Source: JAAYZQ01 sp034428935 (GTDB taxonomy: Bacteria; Chloroflexota; Anaerolineae; JAAYZQ01). Taken from it: a DNA stretch of 64,000 nucleotides. How positions within the stretch are numbered: position 1 is the first letter of the stretch; each line of letters starts with the position of its first letter. Positions 26,560 through 35,053 of this stretch are shown here, piece after piece. A model generated the notes under the pieces. The model searched no databases and was not told the DNA's origin. It saw only the letters and a program-made list of their open reading frames with translations. The stretch is from assembly GCA_034428935.1 (NCBI GenBank), contig DAOUHB010000020.1, positions 13,792 through 77,791 on the forward strand, read 5' to 3'. The translations under genes were made by a program, and so were the position numbers.

Positions 26560-27713
26560 AAATGAATGAATCCCCCGATCCGCGCTTCGTAAGCCCGTCG
26601 TCGCGCCTGGAGAAGCCCACGGCCGGGCTGGATTTTGTGCTGGCGGCGCCAGCACACCTCGCCCGGGGCTGGTGGACGTGGGTGAACCTGGGCAAAATCG
26701 GGCTCTTTGTTGCCAGCCTCTATCTCTTTGTCCTGGCCATCACCCTCATGAAAGAGGGCGCCGGTGGCCTTGCCCCCCTGACACGTACCCTGGCCGTCAC
26801 CAGTCCGGCCAACAGCCTGGGTTTCGGCTGGCTCTTTGCCTACACCATCATGAGCGGCTCGCCCGTCGCCGCCGCCGCCCTGACCTTCTTTGACGCCGGC
26901 GTGCTAGATCGGCTGGGGGCCTTTGCCATGATCACCGGCAGCCGGCTCGGGGCCAGCTTTATCGTCCTCTTTATCGGCTTTCTCTACGTGCTGCGCGGGC
27001 GCAACCGCTCGACGAGCCTGAGCATGGGACTGCTCTCCCTGACGGTCACCGCCACGACCTACCTGCCGGGCTTGGTCCTCGGCGCCTGGCTCCTGAATCA
27101 CGGCGTCCTCGACCGGGTGCAGCTTCGCTCCGGCGCCCTGCTCAGCTCCATCACCGAGCAGGCGGTCGAGCCCATCAGCAACGCCGTCGTGGCCCTCTTG
27201 CCCGAGTGGGCCGTCTTCCTGGTGGGCCTGGGCGTCATCCTCTTTAGCTTCAACCTCTTCGATCGATGTCTGCCCCAGAGCACCCTCAAGGAGAGCCAGG
27301 TGGGCTGGATGTCACGCCTCGTCTACCGGCCGTGGGTCATGTTCATCGTCGGTGCCGTGATAACCCTGATCTCCATGTCGGTCAGCGTCTCCCTCAGCAT
27401 CCTGGTGCCCCTCAGCGCCCGTGGCTTTGTGCGGCGCGAAAACGTGATCCCCTACATCATGGGGGCCAACATCACCACCTTTGTCGATACACTCCTGGCA
27501 GCCGTCCTGCTGAAAAATCCGCCGGCGTTTACCATCGTCTTTGTCGAGATGATTAGCATCGCCATCATTTCGGTCCTCATCCTGGCTGTCTTCTACCCGG
27601 TGTACGAGCGCGCGATCCTCAGCTCTGTGAGCTGGGTAACCGCCAGGAATCGGAACCTGGCCTTGTTCATGGCCGTCATCTTCTTGGTGCCCATTTTGTT
27701 GCTGCTAGTCTGA
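26556..27713 (+). CDS. Na/Pi-cotransporter-fold (NptA/PF02690-like) membrane protein
   Basis: ATG at 26556 overlaps the previous stop by 4 bases (385 residues; the frame is open upstream). Around nine membrane segments form two inverted halves: GKIGLFVASLYLFVLAITLM to TGSRLGASFIVLFIGF, and ISMSVSVSLSILVPLSARGF to YIMGANITTFVDTLLAA. The second half matches the usual VPL-x-GxxxxxxAxPYIxGANIGT layout. The QSSS motifs that line the substrate path are not intact: the equivalent stretches read MSGSPVAAA and SMSVSVSL. Context points to phosphate, but the ion may differ. Confidence 0.75.
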   Translation: MKMNESPDPRFVSPSSRLEKPTAGLDFVLAAPAHLARGWWTWVNLGKIGLFVASLYLFVLAITLMKEGAGGLAPLTRTLAVTSPANSLGFGWLFAYTIMSGSPVAAAALTFFDAGVLDRLGAFAMITGSRLGASFIVLFIGFLYVLRGRNRSTSLSMGLLSLTVTATTYLPGLVLGAWLLNHGVLDRVQLRSGALLSSITEQAVEPISNAVVALLPEWAVFLVGLGVILFSFNLFDRCLPQSTLKESQVGWMSRLVYRPWVMFIVGAVITLISMSVSVSLSILVPLSARGFVRRENVIPYIMGANITTFVDTLLAAVLLKNPPAFTIVFVEMISIAIISVLILAVFYPVYERAILSSVSWVTARNRNLALFMAVIFLVPILLLLV

Positions 27714-27727
27714 AGGGTGGAATCGCA

Positions 27728-28588
27728 ATGCGCATACTGATCGTGGTGCACGGATTGCCAAACGATGAAGTGACGCTCCACTTGAGCGCCCAGTTCGCCC
27801 ACCAGGCCGGTGCGGCGATCACGGTTCTGGCCGTGGCTGGCCATGCCCGCGATCGTGCGAGCCTCGAGCCGGCCCTGGCCCGGGCCCGGGAGGTCCTGGA
27901 CCAGGCTCCCAATCTCGAGAGCAAGGTCCGGCTCGGCAGCTCTGTCCACGAGGTCGTTCGCGAGGCCGAGGAGGACGGCTATGACCTCGTCCTCGTCGGC
28001 GAGCCCTGGTACGAGGGCCGGTTCGGCCGCTTTCGGCCGGGGAGCGAGTCGGTCCACCTCGTGGAGCATGCTCCTTGCTCGGTCCTCGTCGTCAAGGGCA
28101 AGCCCCGAGCCGTCCGGCGCATCCTTCTGTGCGACAGCGGAGCAGGCAGCGTCCTGGCCGACCCGGTGCTCCGGGCGACCAGGGTAGGCCCCCCACTGTT
28201 GGCCCGCTTCACGGCCCAGGCTGCCGACATGCTGCGCGGAGAGGAAGAGATCACCGTCTTGCACGTCATGTCACAGATCGGTGCGGGTCCGGGAATTGCA
28301 GACGGGCACCTGCGCGCGGCGGCCGAGGAGCTCATCGAGGAGCGTGCCCCCGAAGGCGAGCTCTTGATGCAAGACGTGCAGCTGCTCGTCCGCCCCGGCG
28401 TGCAGGCCCGGCCCCTCGTGCGCCACGGCCTGGTCCTGGACGAGATCCTGCACGAGGCGCGCTGCGGTGACTACGATCTGGTCGTCATCGGCGCCCATCC
28501 CGGCAAGCTGTGGCAGAAGCTGCTCCTGGACGACCTGGCACGCAAGATCATGGTCCAGATCGACCGGCCCATCCTGGTCATCAAGTAG
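27728..28588 (+). CDS. Tandem universal stress protein
   Basis: 286 residues with two USP-like alpha/beta halves. The first half (about 1-125) starts MRILIVVHGLPND and ends in EHAPCSVLVVKGKP. The second (about 127-286) ends with GDYDLVVIGAHPG, LDDLARKIMVQIDRPILVIK. The second half has a GAHPGK-type loop in place of the full ATP-binding G-2x-G-9x-G(S/T), so nucleotide binding is uncertain. It closes the phosphate operon, 14 bases behind the NptA-like gene. Confidence 0.8.
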   Translation: MRILIVVHGLPNDEVTLHLSAQFAHQAGAAITVLAVAGHARDRASLEPALARAREVLDQAPNLESKVRLGSSVHEVVREAEEDGYDLVLVGEPWYEGRFGRFRPGSESVHLVEHAPCSVLVVKGKPRAVRRILLCDSGAGSVLADPVLRATRVGPPLLARFTAQAADMLRGEEEITVLHVMSQIGAGPGIADGHLRAAAEELIEERAPEGELLMQDVQLLVRPGVQARPLVRHGLVLDEILHEARCGDYDLVVIGAHPGKLWQKLLLDDLARKIMVQIDRPILVIK

Positions 28589-28630
28589 CGCGCAGCCCTC
28601 GCTCGTCGCTCGTCTGCCTCCCCTCCGTCG

Positions 28631-28659
28631 TTGTCAAGGTAGGGGAAACCTGGTATAAT
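28631..28659 (+). promoter_or_regulatory. Sigma70-type promoter for the 28776 operon
   Basis: TTGTCA (28631-28636), a 17-base spacer, then TATAAT (28654-28659) with an extended TGG. The predicted start is near 28666. The leader of about 110 bases contains a perfect 21-bp inverted repeat. Confidence 0.7.
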
Positions 28660-28682
28660 AGCCAGCACTACCGGAACAGGTT

Positions 28683-28732
28683 GGGCAGCCCTGGTTCGCA
28701 GCCGCCATTCTGGCTGCGAACCAGGGCTGCCC
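28683..28732 (+). repeat. Perfect 21-bp inverted repeat (stem-loop) in the 5' leader
   Basis: The left arm 28683-28703 and right arm 28712-28732 are perfectly complementary over 21 bp, with an 8-base loop; two flanking U-G pairs could extend the stem. No T-tract follows on the plus strand (a TAAAAAAA run comes instead), so it is not a standard terminator. It lies between the promoter start and the ATG at 28776. It may be a regulatory or stability hairpin, or a repeat-element relic. Confidence 0.75.
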
Positions 28733-28775
28733 GGCGCGGATAAAAAAACTCGGACGAGAGCTGGCTAACCGGAAG

Positions 28776-30539
28776 ATGGGTGAACTGGGAGAGCGGCTGC
28801 GCGCCGCCCGCGAGGAGAAAGGTCTTACCCTGGAGGAGGTCGCCGAGGCGACCAGGATGCCCCTCAATTACCTCCAGGCCCTGGAGAACGAGGAGCTGGC
28901 TCGATTCACCAGTGAGCTCCATGCGCGCGGCTTCTTGCGAAACTATGCTTCTTTCCTGGACCTGGACGTCCAGGAGACCATCGCAACGTACGACGCGGTG
29001 CGCACCGCTGGCGGTCGCCGCAAGGCCCCATTGCCGCTGCCCGCGCCTGCCCAGGGCAAGCCGCCCGCCCGCCGTTCGTTCCTCGCCACCGACCTGCTGC
29101 TGGGCCTGGTGGCGGTGGCGATCCTTGGATTGGGCGTCTTTGCGGCCTATGTGCGCAACAACCACGTCGAGCCGACGCCAACGGTCGGCCCGCCGCCCAC
29201 ACCGACTGCGACGCCCCTTCCCGTCTACACGGGGACGTCCTACGAGATGGACGTCTATCTCGACTACCCTGCCCACGCCCTGGATGTCAAGCAGCGCATC
29301 GACTATACCAACCCGACCAGCCAGACGCTGTCCAACCTGATGCTAAACATCCACGCCAACCACTTCAAGAACACCTTCAAGCTGAACGACATTCGGGTCG
29401 ACGTCGACGGCGAGTGGGAGCGGCCCGAGACCGCTCCGCTGGACGTCACCCTGCGCCTGGAGCTGCCGGCGCCCCTCAAGCCGGGGGAACACGTGGCTCT
29501 CATGCTCGACTATTCCCTGAAGCTGCCCAGCATCAGTCCCGATTCCGAGTTCATCCGCGGCAGCTTTGGCTACTCCAAGCGGGCCATCAGCCTGGGAAAT
29601 TGGTACCCGGTGATGGCCCCCTACCGCGAGCAGGAGGACAAGGGCTGGTACGGCCAGACCTACTTCGAGATCGGTGATCCCTACGTCACCGAGATTGCCG
29701 ATTATCGGGTGTCCATCACCACCACACAGGGTGTGATCCTGGCAGGCACCGGCGTGGAGACGCACGCCGGCAACCACTGGGTGTACGACGCGAAGCAGGT
29801 CCGCTCCTTTGCCCTGGCGGCCAGCGACCAGTACATGGTCTCCACGGCCAACGTGGCCGGCGTCAACCTGCACTCCTATTATTTTCCCAGCAACGAGGAA
29901 GCGGGCAAGGTTGCACTGGATACGGCCGGGAGGGCCATGGAGCTATTCACCGAGCTTTACGGGCCCTATCCCTACGCCAACTATCGAATCGCCGAGACCG
30001 AGTTCGCGGGCGGCATGGAGTTCTCGGGCATGACCTTTCTTGGCTCTGCCTTCTATGACGCCTACGACGGGACCTCGCGCACGCCCCTCATCCCGCTGAC
30101 CGCCCACGAGGTCTCGCACCAGTGGTTCTACGGCCTGGTAGGCAATGACCAGATCGTCGAGCCCTGGCTCGACGAGGCCCCGGCCGAGTACAGTGGCTTC
30201 TTGTACTATGAGCGCTACCTGCCCGACGACGTGGACTGGTGGTGGTTCTATGCCGTTGACCAGTGGGCGCCGGCGGGCAAGATCGACCAGATCCTCTACC
30301 TGTTCCGGAACAACCGCGAGTACATGGATGCCGTCTACCGCCGCGGAGCGCAGTTCATGCGCGATCTCCGCGAGGTGATGGGCGACCCCGCCTTCTTTGG
30401 GTTCCTGGGCGAATATCAGCGCCGCCACGCCTATCGGCTGGCCCGCTCCCGCGACTTTTTCACGCTGGTGCAAGAGTACACCACGGCGGACCTGATGCCT
30501 CTCCAAGAAGAGTACTTCCGCCAGAGGATCCTGCCCTAG
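28776..30539 (+). CDS. RodZ-type HTH - TM - M1 family metallopeptidase
   Basis: 587 residues. Residues 1-75 are a RodZ/YmfM-like Cro/C1 helix-turn-helix (GERLRAAREEKGLTLEEVAE, HARGFLRNYASFLDLD). A basic linker leads to one TM (about 106-126), then a Pro/Thr-rich spacer. The outer part (about 150-587) is an M1 gluzincin: FAGGMEFSGMTFLG (GAMEN-like region), the zinc site HEVSHQWFYG (about 443), and the third ligand in LDEAPAEYSG. So the HTH is cytoplasmic and the aminopeptidase-like domain extracellular. No ribosome site is strong; the ATG was chosen because the HTH begins there. The fusion is unusual. Confidence 0.82.
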   Translation: MGELGERLRAAREEKGLTLEEVAEATRMPLNYLQALENEELARFTSELHARGFLRNYASFLDLDVQETIATYDAVRTAGGRRKAPLPLPAPAQGKPPARRSFLATDLLLGLVAVAILGLGVFAAYVRNNHVEPTPTVGPPPTPTATPLPVYTGTSYEMDVYLDYPAHALDVKQRIDYTNPTSQTLSNLMLNIHANHFKNTFKLNDIRVDVDGEWERPETAPLDVTLRLELPAPLKPGEHVALMLDYSLKLPSISPDSEFIRGSFGYSKRAISLGNWYPVMAPYREQEDKGWYGQTYFEIGDPYVTEIADYRVSITTTQGVILAGTGVETHAGNHWVYDAKQVRSFALAASDQYMVSTANVAGVNLHSYYFPSNEEAGKVALDTAGRAMELFTELYGPYPYANYRIAETEFAGGMEFSGMTFLGSAFYDAYDGTSRTPLIPLTAHEVSHQWFYGLVGNDQIVEPWLDEAPAEYSGFLYYERYLPDDVDWWWFYAVDQWAPAGKIDQILYLFRNNREYMDAVYRRGAQFMRDLREVMGDPAFFGFLGEYQRRHAYRLARSRDFFTLVQEYTTADLMPLQEEYFRQRILP

Positions 30540-30543
30540 CGCC

Positions 30544-33054
30544 ATGGGACGGACAGAGCGCGGAGGATTGTTCGTCAGCCTGATCGCCAGCCTGTTGGTG
30601 GGGCTGCTGGCCATTCCGGCCCCTGCCCGGCCATCTGGGGACCAGGCTACGCTGCCCTCCGCCGTCGTCGCGACCGCCACGGTAGAACCCTCCCCACCCC
30701 CGCCCTCCGCGACGGCTACAGGGCAGGGGGGTTCGGCGACTCCGTCCGCCACGGCCACGCCTGAAGAGATCCCGGCCAGTCCTACCGCGACCTTGACATC
30801 CCGCCCTTCCGCTACGGCGGCGGACCAGGCTACCCGGCCCGTCCCCACGCCTCGCCCGACCGCGGAGGTCGCCGGCGTGGTCATCGGCCATTCTGTCGAG
30901 GGGCGGCCCCTGACAGCGTACCCCTTTGGCGAGGGGCCCCACAAGATCGTCCTGGTGGGCAACATCCACGGTGGCTTTGAGCCGGCCACCCACGAGCTGG
31001 CCCGGATGCTCGTCGCCCACTTCCAAGCTCACCCCGGCGACGTGCCGGCCGGGGTCAGCCTCTGGATCCTGCCCACCGTGAACCCTGACGGCCTGGCAGC
31101 CGGCGAGCGCCAGAACGCCAACGGCGTGGACCTCAACCGCAACGCCGACACCAATATGGATGGCTGCGCCGGCAACGACTGGTCCCCCGACACATCCGAC
31201 AGCGACGGTCTTCACCCCGGCGGCGGCGGCCCGCATCCCTTCTCCGAGCCCGAGGCCGTGGCCGTGCGCGACTTCCTGGATGATGCCTGGGTGGCTGTAT
31301 TCTACCACAGCGCCGCCGAGGCCATCTATGTCGATAGCTGCCAGCGCCACCTGCCCTCGGCCCGGCTGGCCCAGGTGCTTTCCGAAGCCACCGGCTACCC
31401 CGTGCCTCCCGAGGGCTGGGTCGGTTATCCCATCACCGGCGATTTCGCCGACTACCTGGCCGGCGATGGCGTGGCGGCCGTCACCGTTGAGCTGACGAAC
31501 CACGAGGATCCCGAGTTCGAGCGCAACCTGGCCGGCGTCCAGGCCCTCCTCGCCGCAGCCGACGAGATCGCCGCCGCCGACGCGGCCGGGACCGGGGCGC
31601 GCCTCACCTGGCTGGAGCCTTCCGCTGCGGGCAACACCGGAGCATGGCAATACCCGAACAACAGCTTTGTGCATCCCCTGGCCCTGGAGGTCATGGACCA
31701 GGACGCCTATCTCCTCGACGGCGGGCGGGTGCTGGCAATTGACCTGGCCGGCGACGGGAGCCCGAGCGTCATCCTGGCCCCCGGCGACAGCGTGGAGGGT
31801 GTCCGCGTCCTGGAACCCCTGGATCTGGCCGCCGGTGACCGGGTCCTCCTCGTCCTGGACCGGGCCGGCGACGTCTATCGCTACGAACCGGAGGGCGAGA
31901 CCTGGTCGGTGGAACGCTACGACCGGCCGGCAGGCGCAACCTACGATCACTATTTTGTGGCGCTGGCCCGCCAGGGCAGCGACAACTATTTGCTGGAGAC
32001 AACCCACGAGCAGGTGTGGCGCTTCGAGGAAGGGCAGCGGGGGTCCGCCTGGGCCAAGCTGCCCCAGAGCCGCGACGTGGACGTCGCGGCCGGTGCCGGC
32101 AGCGTCTATGCCCTCACCCGGGCACTGAACAGCCCCGCTGGCAGCCTGTTCCGCTACGGCGCGGGCGGGCGCCAGAACACCGGCTTTGAGCCCGGCACGC
32201 GCCTGATGCATCCCCGCCAGGTCGCGGCCACGGAGGAAGCCGTGTACGTGCTCGACCGGGCAGGCCGCCGCCTCCTGACGCTGGATCCGGGCAGTGGCGA
32301 CCTGGTCGAGATCTACCAGTTCCAGGACCGCCGGGCGGTGAGCGCCGTGTGGGTGGCAGGCGATGGCAACCGCCTGATCCTGGCCGGGCACGACGCCCTC
32401 TACTTTTACGGCGAGGCGGAGCGGCAGGCCGTCGTCGAGGATGAGGCGGCCGTGATGCACGGCCCGCAGCCCCATGACCTCGAGCTCCTGGAGGACTGGC
32501 GCGGCCTGCGGATGCCCATCGACGGCGCCCACCTGACCAGCCGCGACTTTCAACTGCCCGGCGCGCCGCGGCACTATCGCCTGGGCGTGCACGAGGGCAT
32601 GGACTTTTACGGGCACACAGCGGGTGTGCCCATTGACCGCAGCACGCGCGTCCTCGCCGTGGCGGACGGCGTCGTCGTCCGCGCCGCCCTGGACTATCAG
32701 AACCTGACGGCCGCCCAGAGCGCGGCCTATGCTGCCCGCAGCCGTGAGCTGGGCTACACACCCGACGACGTGCTGGACGGGTATCGCGGGCGGCAGGTCT
32801 GGATCGACCACGGCAACGGGCTGGTGTCGCACTATGCCCACCTGAGCAGCATCGCGCCCGGCATCGTCGAGGGCGCGGACGTCACCCGGGGCCAGGTCAT
32901 TGCCATGGTGGGCAACTCCGGGACACCCGGCTCTGTGGACAGCCAGACCTACGACGTGCACCTGCACCTGGAGCTGTGGTTCGGCGATCACTTTGTCGGA
33001 CAGTTCCTGCGGCCCATCGAGGCCCGGGAGTGGTTGGAAAAGATGCTGCAATGA
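30544..33054 (+). CDS. Exported M14 carboxypeptidase - propeller-like region - M23 endopeptidase
   Basis: 836 residues, 4 bases after the previous gene. A signal/anchor (8-28) and a Ser/Thr/Pro linker (29-110) precede an M14 domain (about 114-350). That domain has the zinc motif in IHGGFEPATHE, the substrate region NPDGLAAGERQNANGVDLNR, and a catalytic Glu likely in VTVELTNHEDPE. Residues 370-640 hold beta-rich repeats with LDRAG-type turns. Residues 680-836 are a complete M23/LytM domain: HEGMDFYGH, the HxH in HYAHLSS and VHLHLEL. Together the two peptidases could cut a peptidoglycan stem peptide at two bonds. No substrate evidence is in the sequence. Confidence 0.82.
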   Translation: MGRTERGGLFVSLIASLLVGLLAIPAPARPSGDQATLPSAVVATATVEPSPPPPSATATGQGGSATPSATATPEEIPASPTATLTSRPSATAADQATRPVPTPRPTAEVAGVVIGHSVEGRPLTAYPFGEGPHKIVLVGNIHGGFEPATHELARMLVAHFQAHPGDVPAGVSLWILPTVNPDGLAAGERQNANGVDLNRNADTNMDGCAGNDWSPDTSDSDGLHPGGGGPHPFSEPEAVAVRDFLDDAWVAVFYHSAAEAIYVDSCQRHLPSARLAQVLSEATGYPVPPEGWVGYPITGDFADYLAGDGVAAVTVELTNHEDPEFERNLAGVQALLAAADEIAAADAAGTGARLTWLEPSAAGNTGAWQYPNNSFVHPLALEVMDQDAYLLDGGRVLAIDLAGDGSPSVILAPGDSVEGVRVLEPLDLAAGDRVLLVLDRAGDVYRYEPEGETWSVERYDRPAGATYDHYFVALARQGSDNYLLETTHEQVWRFEEGQRGSAWAKLPQSRDVDVAAGAGSVYALTRALNSPAGSLFRYGAGGRQNTGFEPGTRLMHPRQVAATEEAVYVLDRAGRRLLTLDPGSGDLVEIYQFQDRRAVSAVWVAGDGNRLILAGHDALYFYGEAERQAVVEDEAAVMHGPQPHDLELLEDWRGLRMPIDGAHLTSRDFQLPGAPRHYRLGVHEGMDFYGHTAGVPIDRSTRVLAVADGVVVRAALDYQNLTAAQSAAYAARSRELGYTPDDVLDGYRGRQVWIDHGNGLVSHYAHLSSIAPGIVEGADVTRGQVIAMVGNSGTPGSVDSQTYDVHLHLELWFGDHFVGQFLRPIEAREWLEKMLQ

Positions 33055-33121
33055 TCGATAGCTTCAGCAGGCCACCCACGGTCGCCCATGCTTTGTGGCC
33101 TGCGTGCGAGGGAGGTCGGCG

Positions 33122-35053
33122 ATGACCATCAAGCGAGGAGTGCTGCTGATCCTGCTGGTGGCCCTGATCGCGGGCGGACTGGTAGCCTGGAATCAATACC
33201 GCAGCGTGCGGAGTGCGTACGACGATTATCGAGCCCGGATCCAGCCGGGTGTCGAAATAGCCGGGATCGCCGTGGGCTGGCATACGGCAGAAGAGGCCAC
33301 CCAGAAGGTCGAGGAGCAGGTGGTGGCTCCTTACGAGCGCGATTTCATCCTGCATTACGCCGATCAAGAGATCGCGTTGTCCCCGACCCGCGACCTGGGC
33401 TTCCAGGTGCCGGTGGAGACCATGGTGAGCGAGGCCGTGGACCTCAGCCACCAGTACGATTACTGGGAGGGCTTTCGCGCCTGGCTCCAGGGCCAGGCCT
33501 TCCCCCTGGATCTCGAGATACCCCTGACCATGGACTGGGACCAGGAGGCGACTACCCGCTTCCTGGAAGAGGTGGCCGAAACCCACGACGTCGCGCCCAG
33601 GCAGCCCATGATCGACGTCCAGGATCGCACCTTTATCCCCGGGCAGCCGGGATACCGCCTGAACGTGGAGCTGGCGGCGGACATGGTCAACGAACAGGTG
33701 CCCGACCCCTCGCAGCGCGAGGTCAAGCTCCCCCTCGGTACCTCCGAGCCGGACCAGAGCCGGGCACGCATCGAGTCCATGCTCGCTACGCTGGCGCCCG
33801 TCATGGCGCAGGATCCACAGCCGCCCAGCTTTTACACCGCCACGGTGCCCATCAGCACCACCGGCGGCATCGAGGGCACGCCCACGGTCGACTACACCGG
33901 GCCGCTCACCTGGACCTTTCCCCACTTTGCCACCTACACCGGCCCCTTGACCCAGACCACCGGCTTCTTTTTCGACCCTGGCGAGCCGGGCTATACCTTT
34001 AACGTCACGCGGGCCACGACCCTCGTCGAGCTGTCGCTCCGGGGCGGTGTGAACACGCCGTTTACCTTCGAGCCGGACCTTGTGCCGCCGCCGCCCATCA
34101 CCCCCTCACTCCTGCTCCCACCCCTGAAGGCGCGCCTGGCCGAGTTCCCGGGCGTGACCAGCATCCTGGTCAAGAACCTGGATACCGGCGAGACCGTCTA
34201 CGAGTCGGGCGTGGACCATATTATGTCGGGCATGAGCCTGGTCAAGATCGGGATCATGATCGAGACCTATGTGCATTACGGCGGCGAGGTGGACGAAACC
34301 ACCCACGAAGAGCTGCTCAAAATGCTGGGAAGCGAATCCAGCAACCTCAGCGCCAACCTGTTGATGGCGGCCGTGGGCAACGAATCGGCCACCGCCGGCG
34401 CGGCCAAAGTCACGGCCACCATGCGCCGCCTGGGCCTGAGCAACTTTTACCTATGTGCGCCCTTCCGCCTGGTGGAGGACGCGGGCCGCCAGGACGGCTA
34501 CGTCCGTGCGCGGGAGCCGGCAGGCAGCCAGGTCGTCTGGGTTTCCAATTGGACGGCCGCCGGATGGGCGCTGCAGTCGGCGCAGACGCCGCGCTACGAC
34601 CGCTGTGTGCGGGCCACGCCGCGAGAGATGGCCGACCTGGTGGAAATGATCTATGACTGCACCCAGGGCGAGGGGCTGCTGCCCGAGGCGTACCCCAATG
34701 TTTTTAGCCCCCAGGCGTGCGAGGAGATGATCGACATCATGGCCGCCAACGACCTGCGCAATATGTTGGGCGCGGGCATTCCGGCCGAGGTCAAGCTGGC
34801 CCACAAGCACGGATTCTCGGGCTATGGGGTCTCCTGGGGCGACACGCGCGCCGAGGTGGGCATCGTCTATGCCCCGGGTGCCACCTGGCTCGTCAGCTTT
34901 TATATCTGGCAGGACACCGACTGGATCGACTGGGGAATCAACCAGCCGCTGTATCGCGACGTGAGCAACATGCTCTACAACTACTTTAGCCCCGCCGAGC
35001 CCTTCTGGCCACTGCCCGAGTGGGCCCCGGACCCGGAGGCGCCGGCGAGCTAG
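33122..35053 (+). CDS. PG_binding_4 (VanW-associated) - serine beta-lactamase-fold protein
   Basis: The start at 33122 gives 643 residues. TM at about 6-25, then two PG_binding_4-like segments (VEIAGIAVGWHTAEEATQKV; PGYRLNVELAADMVNEQV) as in VanW/YoaR proteins. From about 340 there is a class A beta-lactamase-like domain with SxxK in SGMSLVKIGIM (Ser about 370), an SxN-like ESSNLSAN, and KHG in LAHKHGFSG (about 561) where KTG is usual. It could be a D,D-peptidase, an esterase or a non-catalytic wall-binding protein. It forms one operon with the two peptidase genes upstream. Its stop overlaps the convergent MOSC gene by 4 bases. Confidence 0.75.
   Translation: MTIKRGVLLILLVALIAGGLVAWNQYRSVRSAYDDYRARIQPGVEIAGIAVGWHTAEEATQKVEEQVVAPYERDFILHYADQEIALSPTRDLGFQVPVETMVSEAVDLSHQYDYWEGFRAWLQGQAFPLDLEIPLTMDWDQEATTRFLEEVAETHDVAPRQPMIDVQDRTFIPGQPGYRLNVELAADMVNEQVPDPSQREVKLPLGTSEPDQSRARIESMLATLAPVMAQDPQPPSFYTATVPISTTGGIEGTPTVDYTGPLTWTFPHFATYTGPLTQTTGFFFDPGEPGYTFNVTRATTLVELSLRGGVNTPFTFEPDLVPPPPITPSLLLPPLKARLAEFPGVTSILVKNLDTGETVYESGVDHIMSGMSLVKIGIMIETYVHYGGEVDETTHEELLKMLGSESSNLSANLLMAAVGNESATAGAAKVTATMRRLGLSNFYLCAPFRLVEDAGRQDGYVRAREPAGSQVVWVSNWTAAGWALQSAQTPRYDRCVRATPREMADLVEMIYDCTQGEGLLPEAYPNVFSPQACEEMIDIMAANDLRNMLGAGIPAEVKLAHKHGFSGYGVSWGDTRAEVGIVYAPGATWLVSFYIWQDTDWIDWGINQPLYRDVSNMLYNYFSPAEPFWPLPEWAPDPEAPAS

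Noticed and set aside
28683..28740. Reading the 21-bp inverted repeat as a transcription terminator
   Set aside because: No T-tract follows on either strand in the right direction (an A-run follows on the plus strand), and a strong promoter lies immediately before it.
30460..33051. An 863-codon minus-strand frame opposite the M14-M23 gene
   Set aside because: Shadow frame; the plus-strand product has two intact zinc peptidase domains.
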